Source of the DNA: Paludibacter sp. 47-17
Lineage (GTDB): Bacteria > Bacteroidota > Bacteroidia > Bacteroidales > Paludibacteraceae
Assembly: GCA_001898935.1 (NCBI GenBank)
Contig: MKVT01000014.1
Span: 62,001 to 126,000, forward strand
Direction: 5' to 3'
Length of the DNA stretch: 64,000 nt
Positions 48,975 through 59,549 of the stretch are shown piece by piece. The number at the start of each line of letters is the position of its first letter. Positions within the stretch are counted from its first letter, which is position 1. The position numbers and the translations under genes were made by a program. The notes under the pieces were generated by a model. That model saw only the letters and a list, made by a program, of their open reading frames with translations. It was not told the DNA's origin and made no database searches.

Positions 48975-51900
48975 TTATAAATTGGCTACTTTAATACTTT
49001 CGATGTGCAAATGCGTCTTATTTCGAACCTGAACCACATAAATGCCTTTTTCGACGGGGATCGACAATTCCTGCCCGGTTGCATAACCGTCCAACAGGAT
49101 TCGTCCCGCCACATCGGCAATCCGTACAAACGAACCTTCGGGAATATTTCCTACTTTCAGCTGCATATTGCCTGCCGACGCCCAGAGGCCGCCCGATGGT
49201 TCCGAAGGCCGGACCGATGATGCCACATCGGGCGCATAGGCTTCATTTTCGAAATATACCGATTCGATTTCGGCCGTCAACTGTCCGCCTTCGTAATTTT
49301 TCCCTACCAGGAGTCTGTTTTCGTAGGCAATGCTTTTCAGACTGAAATCGCCTATGCCACACATGGCATAAGTTCCGTTGAAGGTGAGGTAATAAGTTCC
49401 GGCTTCACGGCTGGTAAACTGAAAATTGCCGCGGCGCAGACGCTGGGCACCGGCCGAAGTGAGAAAAGCCTGGGAGTGGTAGCGATTGGCTGCATTGGCC
49501 GCGGTACTGATGCCTACTGTAATGGTTTGAGCCGATGAGGCATTGGACCAGTATTCGTACAAAAAGCTTAACTCGTAGGTCGTATTGGCGGCCAGAGTGA
49601 CCGGGTAAAAATAGCTTGCCGACGAATAAGCGCCGGCATCCCAACGGATAGTCATCAGCCGGCCGGTAAACGATCCTCCGGCTTCCAGCTGGTGCGTTAC
49701 CTGTTCGTACCGTACTCCTCCGGGGTATCCCGCCGTGTTCCAGGGTATACTTGCCGAACTGGCACTCCAGCCATAGTCGGTAGGTTTGCCGGTTCCGACC
49801 CCGTCGGGACCGGCCCATCCGCTCATTGCTTCGGGCCCGAAAGCTGGCGTAGCAGCCTGTTCGGTATCGTCGGCCCCGATATCGCCAATCATGGCCAGAT
49901 CGGTGCTGCCTACGTAGGTTTGGCCCTGGTACACATTCACTTTGCCTTCTTTTACCGCGAAACGGTAGCGCTGGGTGCTCACATTATCGGCGCGGGTGAA
50001 TTCGGAGGTAGCCGACAGCAGGCTGGTGAGCGATATGCGCGCCGGCGTCAGTGAGAAGCGAAAGCCCTTGCCGTCCCCTGCACGAGCTTCGATATCCAGA
50101 CCACGTCCATCGGCGGCCGTAACCCGTGTTACCAGGTCGATACTATAGTCGTTTTGAGGGTTAAAAGGAGTCAGCGCGACGATTTCTTTCGCGGTAGTAT
50201 TGATTTCTTTTTTTTTTGCCAGTAAGGCTTCGTCCAGCTGAGCCTTACCGGGGAGTACCGGAGGAGTGACACTTCCGGGCAGATCGTTGGTTTTGAAGGG
50301 ATAAAGCGAAACGGAAGGAATGTTTTGTTTGGTTAACGAAGGAGCCGACCACATCAGGCTTACCGCCGATGCTCCTACCGATTCGATCACGATATTGTTT
50401 TTGTGCGAGGCTATAAGGGGATAGTCGATACCGGTCTCACCACTTCCGGCAGCAATATCGGCCTGCAGTCGATCGTTCACGTATACCTTGGTGGCTGCGG
50501 CGGTAGTCAGGTGGAGCCGGTGCTGTTCGCCCGCGGTGGTTTCAAAGGTTCCCGACCAGCGGATACTTTTAGTTCCTGAAGGTACCTGGCCTGTAAGTGT
50601 TGAAGCTACAATTTCTTTACGGATAAGTCCTGTAAAATCGGTATTGGCGAAATATTCGGCCAGCAGTCCGGTTCCGGAAGGAACCGACGGATTCCGGGCC
50701 AGGAAATCGAAGACTTCAATTTTATTGGAGGAGCTCAGGTAGACAAACGACAGCACCCCCTGTTCGCGCAACAAGGGTTTATCGGCCAGCGGCTCCGAAA
50801 GGTAGCCTGTACGACCATCCTGCGAAACAAGCTTCCATGTTGCATAGTCGTCGGCCGGCGAAGCCATGATTACGCCATATCCGTTGGCAATCACATAGGC
50901 ATTATCGTAACTGTCGATGGCCAGATGTACCCTGCGCGTGGAATTAACCGACACCCCGTTGACCGTAATCATACGTTTTACCCAGGTACCGTCCTCCTTC
51001 CGGAACCGGTGATGCAGCCGTGCCTTTACCCGCGAATTGTTCCAGTTGGCATCGCTGGCCTGCCCATCCGGGATATGCGAATTCACCGCATGAATGCGTC
51101 CCTTACTGTCGACATCCTGCGTTTCCTGGTTAATATATCCGCGGTTGTAAGGAATTGCTTCCACCATGTACGATTTTTTAGTTTGTCCCAATGCATTACG
51201 GGTCACTCTGTCTTCCACCGGATCCATCACATCCACCGAGGCTTTCGCATCACCCTTATTATCTTTCCAGGTGCGCCCATGGTCTTCGCTGTAGGCATAA
51301 TAGAAATCGTGGTTACTGCCGCCTCCGAAATCATCGCGCCAGCACCAGGTTACATGCAGCCGACCCTGTTTATCGTAACTCATGCCATTGATATAAGCGC
51401 AGGCGTCGGGAGTTACGTCTTCCCCCTGAACATAGCGGCCTATCAACGACCATTTCTGCGTTTTACAGTCGTACTCGCGCAGGTAACTGTCGCCATACCC
51501 ACTCCAGCGGAACCGGCATTCAAACAACAGGTTCCCGTCGGGTTTCGAAATAAAGCGCGGATAGGTAACGTTAGGAATAGCCTTTTCCATCACATCGGTA
51601 GTTGCCGAAAAGGTAGCCGGCTCCCAGGGCATTTTTTCAGGTTCATTGGCCGACCCTGTCACCGAATAACAATAGTGAAGCGGGTCGTTGTGGTGATCGT
51701 ACGAAAGGTGAATACGCCCATCCCCCGCACTGATTCCCATCGAAATGGTATTGTGGGCATCGTTGGCGCTGTTACGGTACGGAAGCACCACTTCTTCCCA
51801 GGCGCCCACCGGCATCTTACGACGGGCAATACATACGTTACGGGTCATATTGTAATACACGGTATACTGATATCCTTTGTAGGTAAGAATACCGTCGGTT

Positions 51901-52046
51901 TGAAACTGTTGTCCGGATAATTGCTCGCCGGTTCCCATCACATAGGCCGATTGGGAGGGCAAGGTGGAACCAATGCGGACGGGCAGGTCGGCCATTGCCG
52001 ACAAAGAAAGCATTACGAAAGAAAATAAAAGCAAATAACGATTCAT
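48975..52046 (-). CDS. BNR-propeller protein (candidate polysaccharide lyase) with PA14 domain and T9SS tail
   Basis: 1023 residues. A signal peptide (to about 19) is followed by a BNR_4-type propeller (about 35-450) with LSYDHHNDPLHYCYS (about 114-128) and FRWSGYGDSYLREYD near 181-195. A PA14-like carbohydrate-binding domain (about 455-580, GLLAEYFANTDFTGLIRKE) follows, then two beta-rich modules and a T9SS domain (KGIYVVQVRNKTH). Some propeller lyases on rhamnose-uronate polymers share this fold, and the conserved His/Tyr patch would fit one, but catalysis is inferred. It is 4 bp downstream of the GH95-GH43 gene, so co-transcribed. Confidence 0.75.
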   Translation of the reverse strand: MNRYLLLFSFVMLSLSAMADLPVRIGSTLPSQSAYVMGTGEQLSGQQFQTDGILTYKGYQYTVYYNMTRNVCIARRKMPVGAWEEVVLPYRNSANDAHNTISMGISAGDGRIHLSYDHHNDPLHYCYSVTGSANEPEKMPWEPATFSATTDVMEKAIPNVTYPRFISKPDGNLLFECRFRWSGYGDSYLREYDCKTQKWSLIGRYVQGEDVTPDACAYINGMSYDKQGRLHVTWCWRDDFGGGSNHDFYYAYSEDHGRTWKDNKGDAKASVDVMDPVEDRVTRNALGQTKKSYMVEAIPYNRGYINQETQDVDSKGRIHAVNSHIPDGQASDANWNNSRVKARLHHRFRKEDGTWVKRMITVNGVSVNSTRRVHLAIDSYDNAYVIANGYGVIMASPADDYATWKLVSQDGRTGYLSEPLADKPLLREQGVLSFVYLSSSNKIEVFDFLARNPSVPSGTGLLAEYFANTDFTGLIRKEIVASTLTGQVPSGTKSIRWSGTFETTAGEQHRLHLTTAAATKVYVNDRLQADIAAGSGETGIDYPLIASHKNNIVIESVGASAVSLMWSAPSLTKQNIPSVSLYPFKTNDLPGSVTPPVLPGKAQLDEALLAKKKEINTTAKEIVALTPFNPQNDYSIDLVTRVTAADGRGLDIEARAGDGKGFRFSLTPARISLTSLLSATSEFTRADNVSTQRYRFAVKEGKVNVYQGQTYVGSTDLAMIGDIGADDTEQAATPAFGPEAMSGWAGPDGVGTGKPTDYGWSASSASIPWNTAGYPGGVRYEQVTHQLEAGGSFTGRLMTIRWDAGAYSSASYFYPVTLAANTTYELSFLYEYWSNASSAQTITVGISTAANAANRYHSQAFLTSAGAQRLRRGNFQFTSREAGTYYLTFNGTYAMCGIGDFSLKSIAYENRLLVGKNYEGGQLTAEIESVYFENEAYAPDVASSVRPSEPSGGLWASAGNMQLKVGNIPEGSFVRIADVAGRILLDGYATGQELSIPVEKGIYVVQVRNKTHLHIESIKVANL

Positions 52047-52050
52047 TATA

Positions 52051-55000
52051 TTAATATTGATGATTTTTCAGTCGATTGTATTGTTTTTCACTTACCTTCA
52101 GCACCGACCCATGCCGGATACCTTTCGGCAGGCTGATGGTGGTCGAGATATCGTCCCAGGTCTTCAGATCGGATGAACGGATAGCTCCGAACCGGTGATT
52201 GCGGTACATGTCGAAATAAACGATCCAGTCGGAACCCCGCCGGAGTACCGTAGGACCTTCGACCCAGTAATTGCCGGTAATCGGTGCGCCGGCTGCGCTA
52301 TAGGGGCCTGTAAGCTGTTCTGCAAAAGCAATTTTCAGATTTTTCTGCACCGGCTCCCGGGTTTCGTCTTTCAACACCATTACCCAGCGGTTATCATCCT
52401 TCAGAATAGTTGCATCAATGACATTAAAACCGGGTTCGTACAACAGGCGGGTCTCGCTGAAGGTTTTGAAATCCTTCGTCAGCACATAATACATGCGGTG
52501 GTTATAGCCCGCTTCGAGCTCCAGCTGGGTTTCGGGATATTTTCCGGTGATGGTGGTAGCCCAGTAAATCATGTATTCGCCGCTGGAAGGGTCGAGTGTG
52601 ATTTCGGGCGCCCAGGTATTCCGGGCGCCGGGCTCGTGGGCCATTACCGGTAAAAACTGCTGCTCCGACCAATGGATTAAATCGTCGGACGAGGCATAAC
52701 CTATTCCCTTGTCGTTCCAGCTCACGGTCCATACCATGTGGTAGTTACCATCGGTGCCTTTTATTATGCACGGATCGCGCATCAGTTTATCGTTGGCTAC
52801 TGCCGGACGTAAAAACGAGGAGTCTTTATTGAAAGCCGTCCAGTTAATTCCGTCGCGGCTGCCGGCCAAATGTAATCCGTCGCGGCTGTTCCCTTTAAAA
52901 TAAGAGAAGATCCAAAAATCGTGACCTTCAACAGCCTCCAGCTTATACTGCTCTCCTTTCTGGGTATCAAACGCCAACCGGTACCTGTCGTCGGCTTCTT
53001 TTACCGATTGCCGGCCGGTAGTTGTAAGCTTCATCGGCCTGCTGGTTACCAGTTCACATTTCTCACCTGCCAGCGAAATCAGGGTTGCTTCGGCGATTTC
53101 CGATCGGTCCCATCCGATTGCCACTTCAAAACCGCCACGGGCACGCAGCCCGCTCACCGAACCCTTGTCCCAGGCCTGCGGCAGGGCGGGTAATAAGCTA
53201 ATTTCGTTCCCGGCCGATTGAAGCAGCATTTCGGCAATTGCAGCCGTGCCTCCGAAGTTTCCATCGATCTGGAAAGGCGGATGGGCGTCGAACAGGTTGG
53301 GATAGGTTCCGCCGCCGCGGCGCTTGTCGGGGCCCTGATAGCCGTCGGGATCGACATACCGAAGCAGTTCACGCAGCATTTTGTAGGCCCGGTCGCCATC
53401 GAGCAGGCGTGCCCAAAGATTGATGCGCCAGCCCTTTGACCAACCGGTGGTTTCGTCGCCTTTTATCTCGAGCGTCTTGCGACTGGCCGCTGCCAGTTCA
53501 GGAGTAGCCTGCGGACTGATATGCGTTCCGGGATGCAATCCGAACAAATGGGTTTGATGACGATGCCGCGGATCTTCATCTTCCCAATCGTAGTACCATT
53601 CCTGAAGATTGCCTTTCCGTCCTATCTGATAAGGGTATAATTTCCCCAGCGCATTACGCAACGAATCGCCGAATGCCCGGTCAACTCCCAGTATTTCGGC
53701 TGCATGGATGGTTTGTAAAAAGGTTTCGCGGATGATAGCCAGATCGGCAGTTGCTCCATACAGCGTGGCGCCTTTATAACCCGATGGAGTTACATACCGG
53801 TTTTCGGGCGAAGTCGATGGCGAGGTAATCAACCGTCCCTGCTTATCTTCCGTCAGCCAGTCGAGACAAAAACGGGCCGACCCCTTCATCAGCGGGTAAG
53901 CTTTTGTTTTTAAATATGTTTTATCGCGGCTGAACTGGTAATGTTCCCACAAATGCGTACTCAGCCAGGCGCCTCCCATGTACCAGTTGGCCCACACCGG
54001 ATCGCCGTCGCCAAATTCGCCAACGGGATTACTCATGGCCCAGATATCAGAATTATGGGCAGCCATCCAGCCACGGGTTCCCAGGAAAGTGCGCGCCGAA
54101 ACTTCGCCCGTCACAGCCAGGTTTTCGATGTATGAGAGCAAGGACTGATGCAATTCGGACAAATTGGTTGTTTCGGCCGGCCAGTAATTTTCCTGCAAAT
54201 TAATATTAATGGTGTAATTGCTGCTCCAGGGCGGACGTATATACGGATTCCAGAGCCCCTGCAGGTTGGCAGGAACCCCTGGTGTACGCGACGAAGCGAT
54301 AAGCAGATAACGTCCATAGTTAAAATATAAAATTTCCAGGTTTTTATCTTCCTTCCCTGTGGCATAACGTTTCAGCCGCTCGTTGGTGGGCAGGTCGGGC
54401 GCTGCCGTTTTACCGAGCTCCAACCTCACCCGGTCGTACAACTGCCTGTAATCGGCCTGATGGCGGCTCAACAATTGATCGTATGACAGTCCGGCCGCAG
54501 CTTTAAGTTGTTGCTGCGTCAGTTTGGGAGCATTCAGTCCTTCTTTCGCCGGATCTTTATCGAATCCGTTAAAACTCGTTGCCAGCGAAACGAAAATCAA
54601 AGCCTCATCGGCTTTATCCACTCCAATCTGGCCGTCCGATTTCGTCAGCTTGCCCCCCGTATTCTTGATTTCGACCAACGCACTGAAACGAGTGCCTTGC
54701 TGCTCGTCGAATTGAATCGGATTGGACGCATTACGGCGGTAATTGGGTTCGGCATGCACCGGTGCATAGCCTGTCGAAAGCAGTTGCCGGCCTTTTACCT
54801 GAGTCGAAAACCGGAGCTGGCTGTCGAAATCGAGCCTGAAACTTACCGATGCTTTCCGGTTGGAACGAATGCGGATCACCAGCACCTTATCGGGATAACT
54901 ATAGAAATACTCGCGGATGTACTCAATGCCGTCTACCTCATACCGCACCAGCGCAACCGCCCTGCCGAGATCCAGCTCACGCCGGTAATTGCGTACCGTC

Positions 55001-55377
55001 GAATCGTGATCAAAGTTCATTTGAAGTGTACCCAACGGTGCATACGATTGCGAAAAACGCCCCTGAATTTTCCGATGAAGTTTATCGGCCAGCGGATAAT
55101 CCTCTTCCTGCAATGCTTTGCGTATCGCAGGGATATGTTTGTAGGCCTCGGGATTCATCATCCGGTCGACCGGTTTGCCCGACCACAGGGTAATATCGTT
55201 GAGCCAGATAACTTCGTTACGGGTTTTTCCAAACACCGTGGCGCCCGAACGACCGTTGCCCAACACCAGCGTTTCTTCAAAAAAAGCTGCCGGACGATCG
55301 AACCACAGTTGTGTGGATGAATTCGACCAAAGCGGCAGCGAAGTAAGGATAAAAAGATACAGGGTTAACTTTTTCAT
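52051..55377 (-). CDS. GH95-GH43 fusion glycosidase
   Basis: 1108 residues. The signal peptide ends near LPLWSNS. GH95 occupies about 22-805: [18 protein letters not shown] (about 370-387) holds the catalytic Asn region, [11 protein letters not shown] (about 518-528) the general-acid Glu region and FQIDGNFGG (about 707) the Asp. A complete GH43 propeller follows (about 815-1108) with [18 protein letters not shown] and [10 protein letters not shown] giving all three acidic residues. GH95 enzymes remove alpha-L-fucose or L-galactose, and the GH43 part probably removes a neighbouring pentose or galactose. It heads an operon with the BNR gene. Confidence 0.9.
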   Translation of the reverse strand: MKKLTLYLFILTSLPLWSNSSTQLWFDRPAAFFEETLVLGNGRSGATVFGKTRNEVIWLNDITLWSGKPVDRMMNPEAYKHIPAIRKALQEEDYPLADKLHRKIQGRFSQSYAPLGTLQMNFDHDSTVRNYRRELDLGRAVALVRYEVDGIEYIREYFYSYPDKVLVIRIRSNRKASVSFRLDFDSQLRFSTQVKGRQLLSTGYAPVHAEPNYRRNASNPIQFDEQQGTRFSALVEIKNTGGKLTKSDGQIGVDKADEALIFVSLATSFNGFDKDPAKEGLNAPKLTQQQLKAAAGLSYDQLLSRHQADYRQLYDRVRLELGKTAAPDLPTNERLKRYATGKEDKNLEILYFNYGRYLLIASSRTPGVPANLQGLWNPYIRPPWSSNYTININLQENYWPAETTNLSELHQSLLSYIENLAVTGEVSARTFLGTRGWMAAHNSDIWAMSNPVGEFGDGDPVWANWYMGGAWLSTHLWEHYQFSRDKTYLKTKAYPLMKGSARFCLDWLTEDKQGRLITSPSTSPENRYVTPSGYKGATLYGATADLAIIRETFLQTIHAAEILGVDRAFGDSLRNALGKLYPYQIGRKGNLQEWYYDWEDEDPRHRHQTHLFGLHPGTHISPQATPELAAASRKTLEIKGDETTGWSKGWRINLWARLLDGDRAYKMLRELLRYVDPDGYQGPDKRRGGGTYPNLFDAHPPFQIDGNFGGTAAIAEMLLQSAGNEISLLPALPQAWDKGSVSGLRARGGFEVAIGWDRSEIAEATLISLAGEKCELVTSRPMKLTTTGRQSVKEADDRYRLAFDTQKGEQYKLEAVEGHDFWIFSYFKGNSRDGLHLAGSRDGINWTAFNKDSSFLRPAVANDKLMRDPCIIKGTDGNYHMVWTVSWNDKGIGYASSDDLIHWSEQQFLPVMAHEPGARNTWAPEITLDPSSGEYMIYWATTITGKYPETQLELEAGYNHRMYYVLTKDFKTFSETRLLYEPGFNVIDATILKDDNRWVMVLKDETREPVQKNLKIAFAEQLTGPYSAAGAPITGNYWVEGPTVLRRGSDWIVYFDMYRNHRFGAIRSSDLKTWDDISTTISLPKGIRHGSVLKVSEKQYNRLKNHQY

Positions 55378-55401
55378 GCTTTATTTTGTTCTTCTTGACT
55401 G

Positions 55402-55409
55402 CAAATATA
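55402..55409 (-). promoter_or_regulatory. Candidate -7 box upstream of the GH95-GH43 gene
   Basis: The minus strand reads TATATTTG (TAnnTTTG), 25 bp before the start codon. No convincing -33 box at 19-21 bp. The other strand carries nothing clear for the rightward lipoprotein gene. Confidence 0.42.
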
Positions 55410-55618
55410 CGGAATTTGAAAGCGGGCAAGAGGTAATTTTTGGTCAAACAGGTAGAAAGAACGCAAAAAAGGAGGTCCAACCCTACTTTAAATTAAATTC
55501 AAATTATTAAAAAATCACTAAAACGACATTTTTCAACTTTTCGGCAAGATGTTTGTTTTAGCGATCGACGATTCATCGATAACAATTCCTAATTAACAAT
55601 TAACAACCAATAAAAAGT

Positions 55619-56038
55619 ATGCGCACTTATCTTCTACTCCTCGTTTCAGCCCTTGTGCTGATGTCGTGCGAAGGCACGTATTCGTATCCGGAAGAACTCA
55701 ACACCAAACAGGTTTTCCGGTTTACAGTAAAAGCTTCCGACTGGCAAAAGGTTACCGATCAGGCCGGACGTAACCTCTATTATCGCTGTAGCTTTCCGAT
55801 TTCAGGTGTCAATCAATACGTTATCGACAATGGCGCTACGATGGGGTATATTGAATTCGACGGTTTCCAGCAAAGCCTTCCTTACACCCGTCATTTCGAA
55901 AACAACGACGGCGCGAAATGGACCCGCACCGTCGATTTTGATTTCTCGCGGACCGATGTTCACTTCTATGTAACCAACAACGACTTTGTCCCCGATCCGC
56001 CCGAGACCATGTATTTCAGAGTTGTATTTATCTGGTAG
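55619..56038 (+). CDS. Small lipoprotein of unknown function
   Basis: 139 residues. A signal sequence with lipobox ALVLMSCEG (Cys 17) predicts lipid anchoring. The mature part is a compact beta-rich domain with several aromatic residues and no motif I recognise. It resembles small hypothetical lipoproteins common in Bacteroidota polysaccharide regions, though I cannot name a family. It lies between the divergent GH95-GH43 gene and the convergent PL1 gene (31 bp tail to tail). Confidence 0.72.
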   Translation: MRTYLLLLVSALVLMSCEGTYSYPEELNTKQVFRFTVKASDWQKVTDQAGRNLYYRCSFPISGVNQYVIDNGATMGYIEFDGFQQSLPYTRHFENNDGAKWTRTVDFDFSRTDVHFYVTNNDFVPDPPETMYFRVVFIW

Positions 56039-56069
56039 TTTCTTTTTTTGTGTTTTTATCCAACGGTGG

Positions 56070-58337
56070 TTATTTAAGCAGTTTCTGCGAATAATCACCG
56101 TTTTTTGTCACTACCTTCACGATGTACACTCCGCGGGGTAATTCCGACACATCGAACGAACTAACTGCTCCCGACACCGCCTTGACAAGGTTACCTGCTG
56201 CCGAATACAGCGCCACGCTTCTGATCTCCTCATCCGTACTTCCGATAATCAGTTGCCGGGTGGTTACATCCAGCCACATTTTCAGTTCTTTGATCCCGGG
56301 TTCGTTCAACCTTGTCGTTTCATAGGCAATACCGATCAGATAGAGATTAGCAACATCGGCTTTGGTTATTGTATGGGTACCGGCAGCCAGATTGAGGGTC
56401 ACTTTTCCTGCAACGGCCGGATAATCGGTTCCGTTGATTTTAATCTTTCCTGTAAATCCGGTATTGAAAACCAACGTGAGCACCGATGCTTTGGCCGTAG
56501 TGAACTGAATAGAAGTCGACGATTCGATCTTCAGGCAGATCGTAAGTGTAAGCCCGCCGTACTGTACGCTTCCTTTCGAATCGGATAAACTTCCGTTGAT
56601 GGTAAAGAAGCTGCTCTCTTTGCCATTGGTTGTGAAATTATGTGTCAGATCCACAGCCGGCCCATCGTTGCCGCCGCCGTTATCATCCTCATCGTCGTCG
56701 CCACCGCCCTGTGCATTTCCATCGCCCTGCACCGCCACCAGCTGCGAGCGATAAGAAGCCAGAGCATCGCGCAGGCCGGGGTTGATATCCGACGAAGAGT
56801 CGTCGACGGCATTGTTGAATGTCCACTTAAAATCGCCTCCCTGCATTCGTCCGGCCCATTGCATTACCCTATCGCGGGCAGCTTCGGGCGTATCGGCTAC
56901 ATAGGTATACATCAACTGAGGATCGGTATCGAAATTGGAATAGCTGCTTCCTCCTTTGTAAGCGGTTACGGTTGCGGGCACTGTTTCGGCAGCACTATTC
57001 ACCACATAAGCATCAAAATCGACCGTTGAGTTCGGGAAAGCGGTATTTCCCCAGGCTACAAAACGTTTTTGACCGGTCATGTAATTATTGTACGATTTGA
57101 TGACTCCTCCGTTCTCTTTCGAAAAAGTAGGCATCGTGGTATAATCGTTGGCATTTTTCGAACTGCTCCATACGTCCGATCCTTGCATCGAAATAAGCAT
57201 CGGATAGCCGCAATTGCGGAAATAATTAGCTTCTACAAACACCGAGGATGCGTTGGTCGAACCTACTCCGTACTTGGCGACCCCATCGTAATAATTATTG
57301 AACACATGAACGTGATGACTGCGTACCCGGGGATGGCGGCTATCGGAATGATCGTACCAGTTGTGGTGGTAACTCAGGTAACGGGGCTCTTCGGTTCCGT
57401 TGCCCAACAGGTTCGATTTCCCGGTATCCCAGAAATGATTGTAGGCAAACGTTACAAAGCCCGACGTCTTACTGTCGAGCGCACCGTCGCCCTTAGCCTG
57501 ATCGGCGTCACCCCCCGGTTTGCCGTAAAAGAAATCGCAATGATGTACCCAGATGTATTCGTTGCTTTGCTGCAGACTGATATTATCGCCCTCGTCGGAA
57601 TCGCAATTCATCGTACCTAAGTTCCTGACTTCGACATTGCTGGCGTTTTTCACCCGAATCCCCCAACCATCGGCCACCGCATCGTTGCCAATACCTTCGA
57701 GGGTAATATAAGAAGCAGCGTTGTTGTTGTTTTCAACCACTATATCGCCATTCAGCAAATACGCCGGATCGGTGATCCGACCCACAAACCGCACGATAAG
57801 CGGACGATTATCCCTTCCTTTTTTAAACCCATCGAGTATCGTTTGAATTCCCACGCAGGGGTTGGCATTGGCGCCGGTTACCTCTATCGAAACCGTATTT
57901 TTTGTATTCTCGGTAATGTACAACACCACAGCGTTCGGCTTGGGAGTTCCGTCGGCTTTATAGGCTCCGGGGACACGGCCGTCGGCAAAAGCAAACCCGG
58001 TCCGGTCGTGAGCCGCAACCGTAATATTCTGCGTCGAAGCAGCCTCCCCTTCCTGTCCGCCTGTCACCGGAACCACCTTCAGCACATAACCACCGGCAGC
58101 CAGCCCCGGAACGTCGGCTCTGAAATACGTTCCGTAACTCCGGATCAACTGTGTATCGATCCGTTTGTTGACCATCCCCTCGCCCGAAACATATACATGG
58201 TACGCATCGGCTCCCTCCACCGGCAACCATTGAACGTAGGCCGTCTCGCGCCAGCCTCCGGCCTCGGTGAGTTGAACCGCCCCGGCGCCGGCCACTGCAT
58301 TCAGCACAAACAAGAAGAGTAGTAGTGTTTTTTGCAT
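56070..58337 (-). CDS. Pectate lyase (PL1) with T9SS tail
   Basis: 755 residues from the ATG at 58337; ten upstream in-frame codons lack signal features. After the signal peptide come a fibronectin-like domain (about 24-110) and the right-handed beta-helix of PL1 (about 120-510). Calcium-site and catalytic features are YIWVHHCDFFYGKPGGDADQ (about 240-259), DGALDSKTS and SDSRHPRVRSHHVHVFNNYY (about 309-328), whose arginine is the likely base. A very acidic Gly/Asp/Glu linker (about 535-552) leads to a beta-sandwich and a T9SS domain ending QKLLK. It cleaves polygalacturonate by beta-elimination outside the cell. Confidence 0.92.
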   Translation of the reverse strand: MQKTLLLFLFVLNAVAGAGAVQLTEAGGWRETAYVQWLPVEGADAYHVYVSGEGMVNKRIDTQLIRSYGTYFRADVPGLAAGGYVLKVVPVTGGQEGEAASTQNITVAAHDRTGFAFADGRVPGAYKADGTPKPNAVVLYITENTKNTVSIEVTGANANPCVGIQTILDGFKKGRDNRPLIVRFVGRITDPAYLLNGDIVVENNNNAASYITLEGIGNDAVADGWGIRVKNASNVEVRNLGTMNCDSDEGDNISLQQSNEYIWVHHCDFFYGKPGGDADQAKGDGALDSKTSGFVTFAYNHFWDTGKSNLLGNGTEEPRYLSYHHNWYDHSDSRHPRVRSHHVHVFNNYYDGVAKYGVGSTNASSVFVEANYFRNCGYPMLISMQGSDVWSSSKNANDYTTMPTFSKENGGVIKSYNNYMTGQKRFVAWGNTAFPNSTVDFDAYVVNSAAETVPATVTAYKGGSSYSNFDTDPQLMYTYVADTPEAARDRVMQWAGRMQGGDFKWTFNNAVDDSSSDINPGLRDALASYRSQLVAVQGDGNAQGGGDDDEDDNGGGNDGPAVDLTHNFTTNGKESSFFTINGSLSDSKGSVQYGGLTLTICLKIESSTSIQFTTAKASVLTLVFNTGFTGKIKINGTDYPAVAGKVTLNLAAGTHTITKADVANLYLIGIAYETTRLNEPGIKELKMWLDVTTRQLIIGSTDEEIRSVALYSAAGNLVKAVSGAVSSFDVSELPRGVYIVKVVTKNGDYSQKLLK

Positions 58338-58632
58338 GATATCGTTTTTATTGATTATACCTTGCAAAAATAATTGATATCCGGGAAGCGGAAGTGTAAA
58401 AACTGGTGAAAATGATGCATAAATTGACGGGAAGGAGAAAAGAGGGGCAGAATCGCAACAGACAACACGTTAAATACGTGCAAAATAAACTTAATTTTAC
58501 AAAACAAAAACAAAAAAACAAACAATTAATATATACAGGACAGTTAATGATTAATACCAACAAATAATACACATCTAACAAAGCCCTAACAAGACTCTAA
58601 CAAAACTCCAAGCAATCACTTACAAAGCCCGA
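58338..58632. other. A+T-rich gap between PL1 and the RHS fragment
   Basis: 295 bp. The minus strand holds a TATTTTTG box (58365-58372) as candidate PL1 promoter. The plus strand reads open in the RHS frame only from 58579. Three 11-bp imperfect direct repeats lie at 58576-58608. No gene is visible. Confidence 0.6.
58576..58608. repeat. Three imperfect 11-bp tandem repeats
   Basis: TAACAAAGCCC, TAACAAGACTC and TAACAAAACTC follow one another without spacers just before the truncated RHS frame. The repeat could mark a recombination or deletion endpoint. Confidence 0.6.
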
Positions 58633-59544
58633 TTGCAATTACATTACATTAACACACTACATTCAAACAGCGCAATAAAAACAATCTCTTTGCTTTATGT
58701 TGACAAATTTACCCAGAGCGATCTGGCTCCTTTTGATGTAAGGTATACGAATATTCAACAAAACACAGACATTGCCACCAAAGGTTTGAAAACAGGACAA
58801 ATCGTACGCACAGCCGATGCTACGGAGATGACAAATATTGAACAGTCCGTTCTTACAGCTCTGTATTACGATGAGCGTGGCAGGGTGGTACAGACCCGTG
58901 GGAATAACCGGATGGGTGGCTACGATTACGATTTCTTTCAGTATAGCTTTACCGGTAATGTATTACGCCACCGGCACGTACACAAATCGTCGTATATCGC
59001 CTCAGCTCTTACCGAGGAGTACGGTTTTACATACGATGCGGCCCAGCGGCTGGTGACCACCACACATAAAATCAACACGCAGCGTGAAATTATTCTTTCG
59101 GTAAACAGCACTGTAACAGGAGTTAGAACACCAACAGTCAATGTGCAAAACAGCGATGGCAGTATTACACCAACAAAACTTACTACTTTTGAAATGAAAG
59201 TAGATGATAAGGCAACCCAACTATTTGAATTTATGGCTAATCCGTCAAGAACTACTAATGTTGAATGGTCTCACGCCAAAGTAGGAACTGAAAGTTCAGG
59301 GCATAATATCGTTGGCACTTCTCATAGCCAATCTTCCACAGCGGTAGGACATTATTTAAGGGTGACAGGTTATACCCTTCGAGAGGTTAATCACAATCAC
59401 CCAAGCGGAGTTGGAAGACCGTCAGGAGGAGATTTACGAGGAGCAGAGTTATATCACGGAAGAAATAGAAATACCATTTTGAACATTTATACTTACCCAA
59501 GTCAGTATTTTAGGTATAATCAAAACGGATTGATTACCCCTTAA
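58633..59544 (+). CDS. 5'-truncated RHS fragment with JAB-like metalloprotease toxin tip
   Basis: The frame is open for 303 codons from a TTG; the first in-frame ATG is at 58828, although RHS-like sequence begins before it, so the natural start is lost. Residues about 30-145 look like Bacteroidota RHS/YD-repeat sequence (LYYDERGRVVQTRGNN, YSFTGNVLRHRHVH, YGFTYDAAQRLVTTTHKIN). The usual RHS core junction is absent. Residues about 180-303 form a JAB-type domain with the exact JAMM pattern H254-x-H256-x7-S264-x2-D267 and a candidate catalytic Glu 211 in VEWSH. This is the toxin tip of polymorphic RHS effectors. It is followed 5 bp later by a candidate immunity gene and is probably an orphan cassette. 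Confidence 0.8.
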   Translation: MQLHYINTLHSNSAIKTISLLYVDKFTQSDLAPFDVRYTNIQQNTDIATKGLKTGQIVRTADATEMTNIEQSVLTALYYDERGRVVQTRGNNRMGGYDYDFFQYSFTGNVLRHRHVHKSSYIASALTEEYGFTYDAAQRLVTTTHKINTQREIILSVNSTVTGVRTPTVNVQNSDGSITPTKLTTFEMKVDDKATQLFEFMANPSRTTNVEWSHAKVGTESSGHNIVGTSHSQSSTAVGHYLRVTGYTLREVNHNHPSGVGRPSGGDLRGAELYHGRNRNTILNIYTYPSQYFRYNQNGLITP

Positions 59545-59549
59545 AGATT

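Noticed and set aside
59386-59440. RadC-like DNA-repair annotation because of the HNHPSG motif
   Set aside because: RadC shares the JAMM motif but has a different N-terminal domain. Here the preceding sequence is RHS/YD repeat, which points to a toxin tip.
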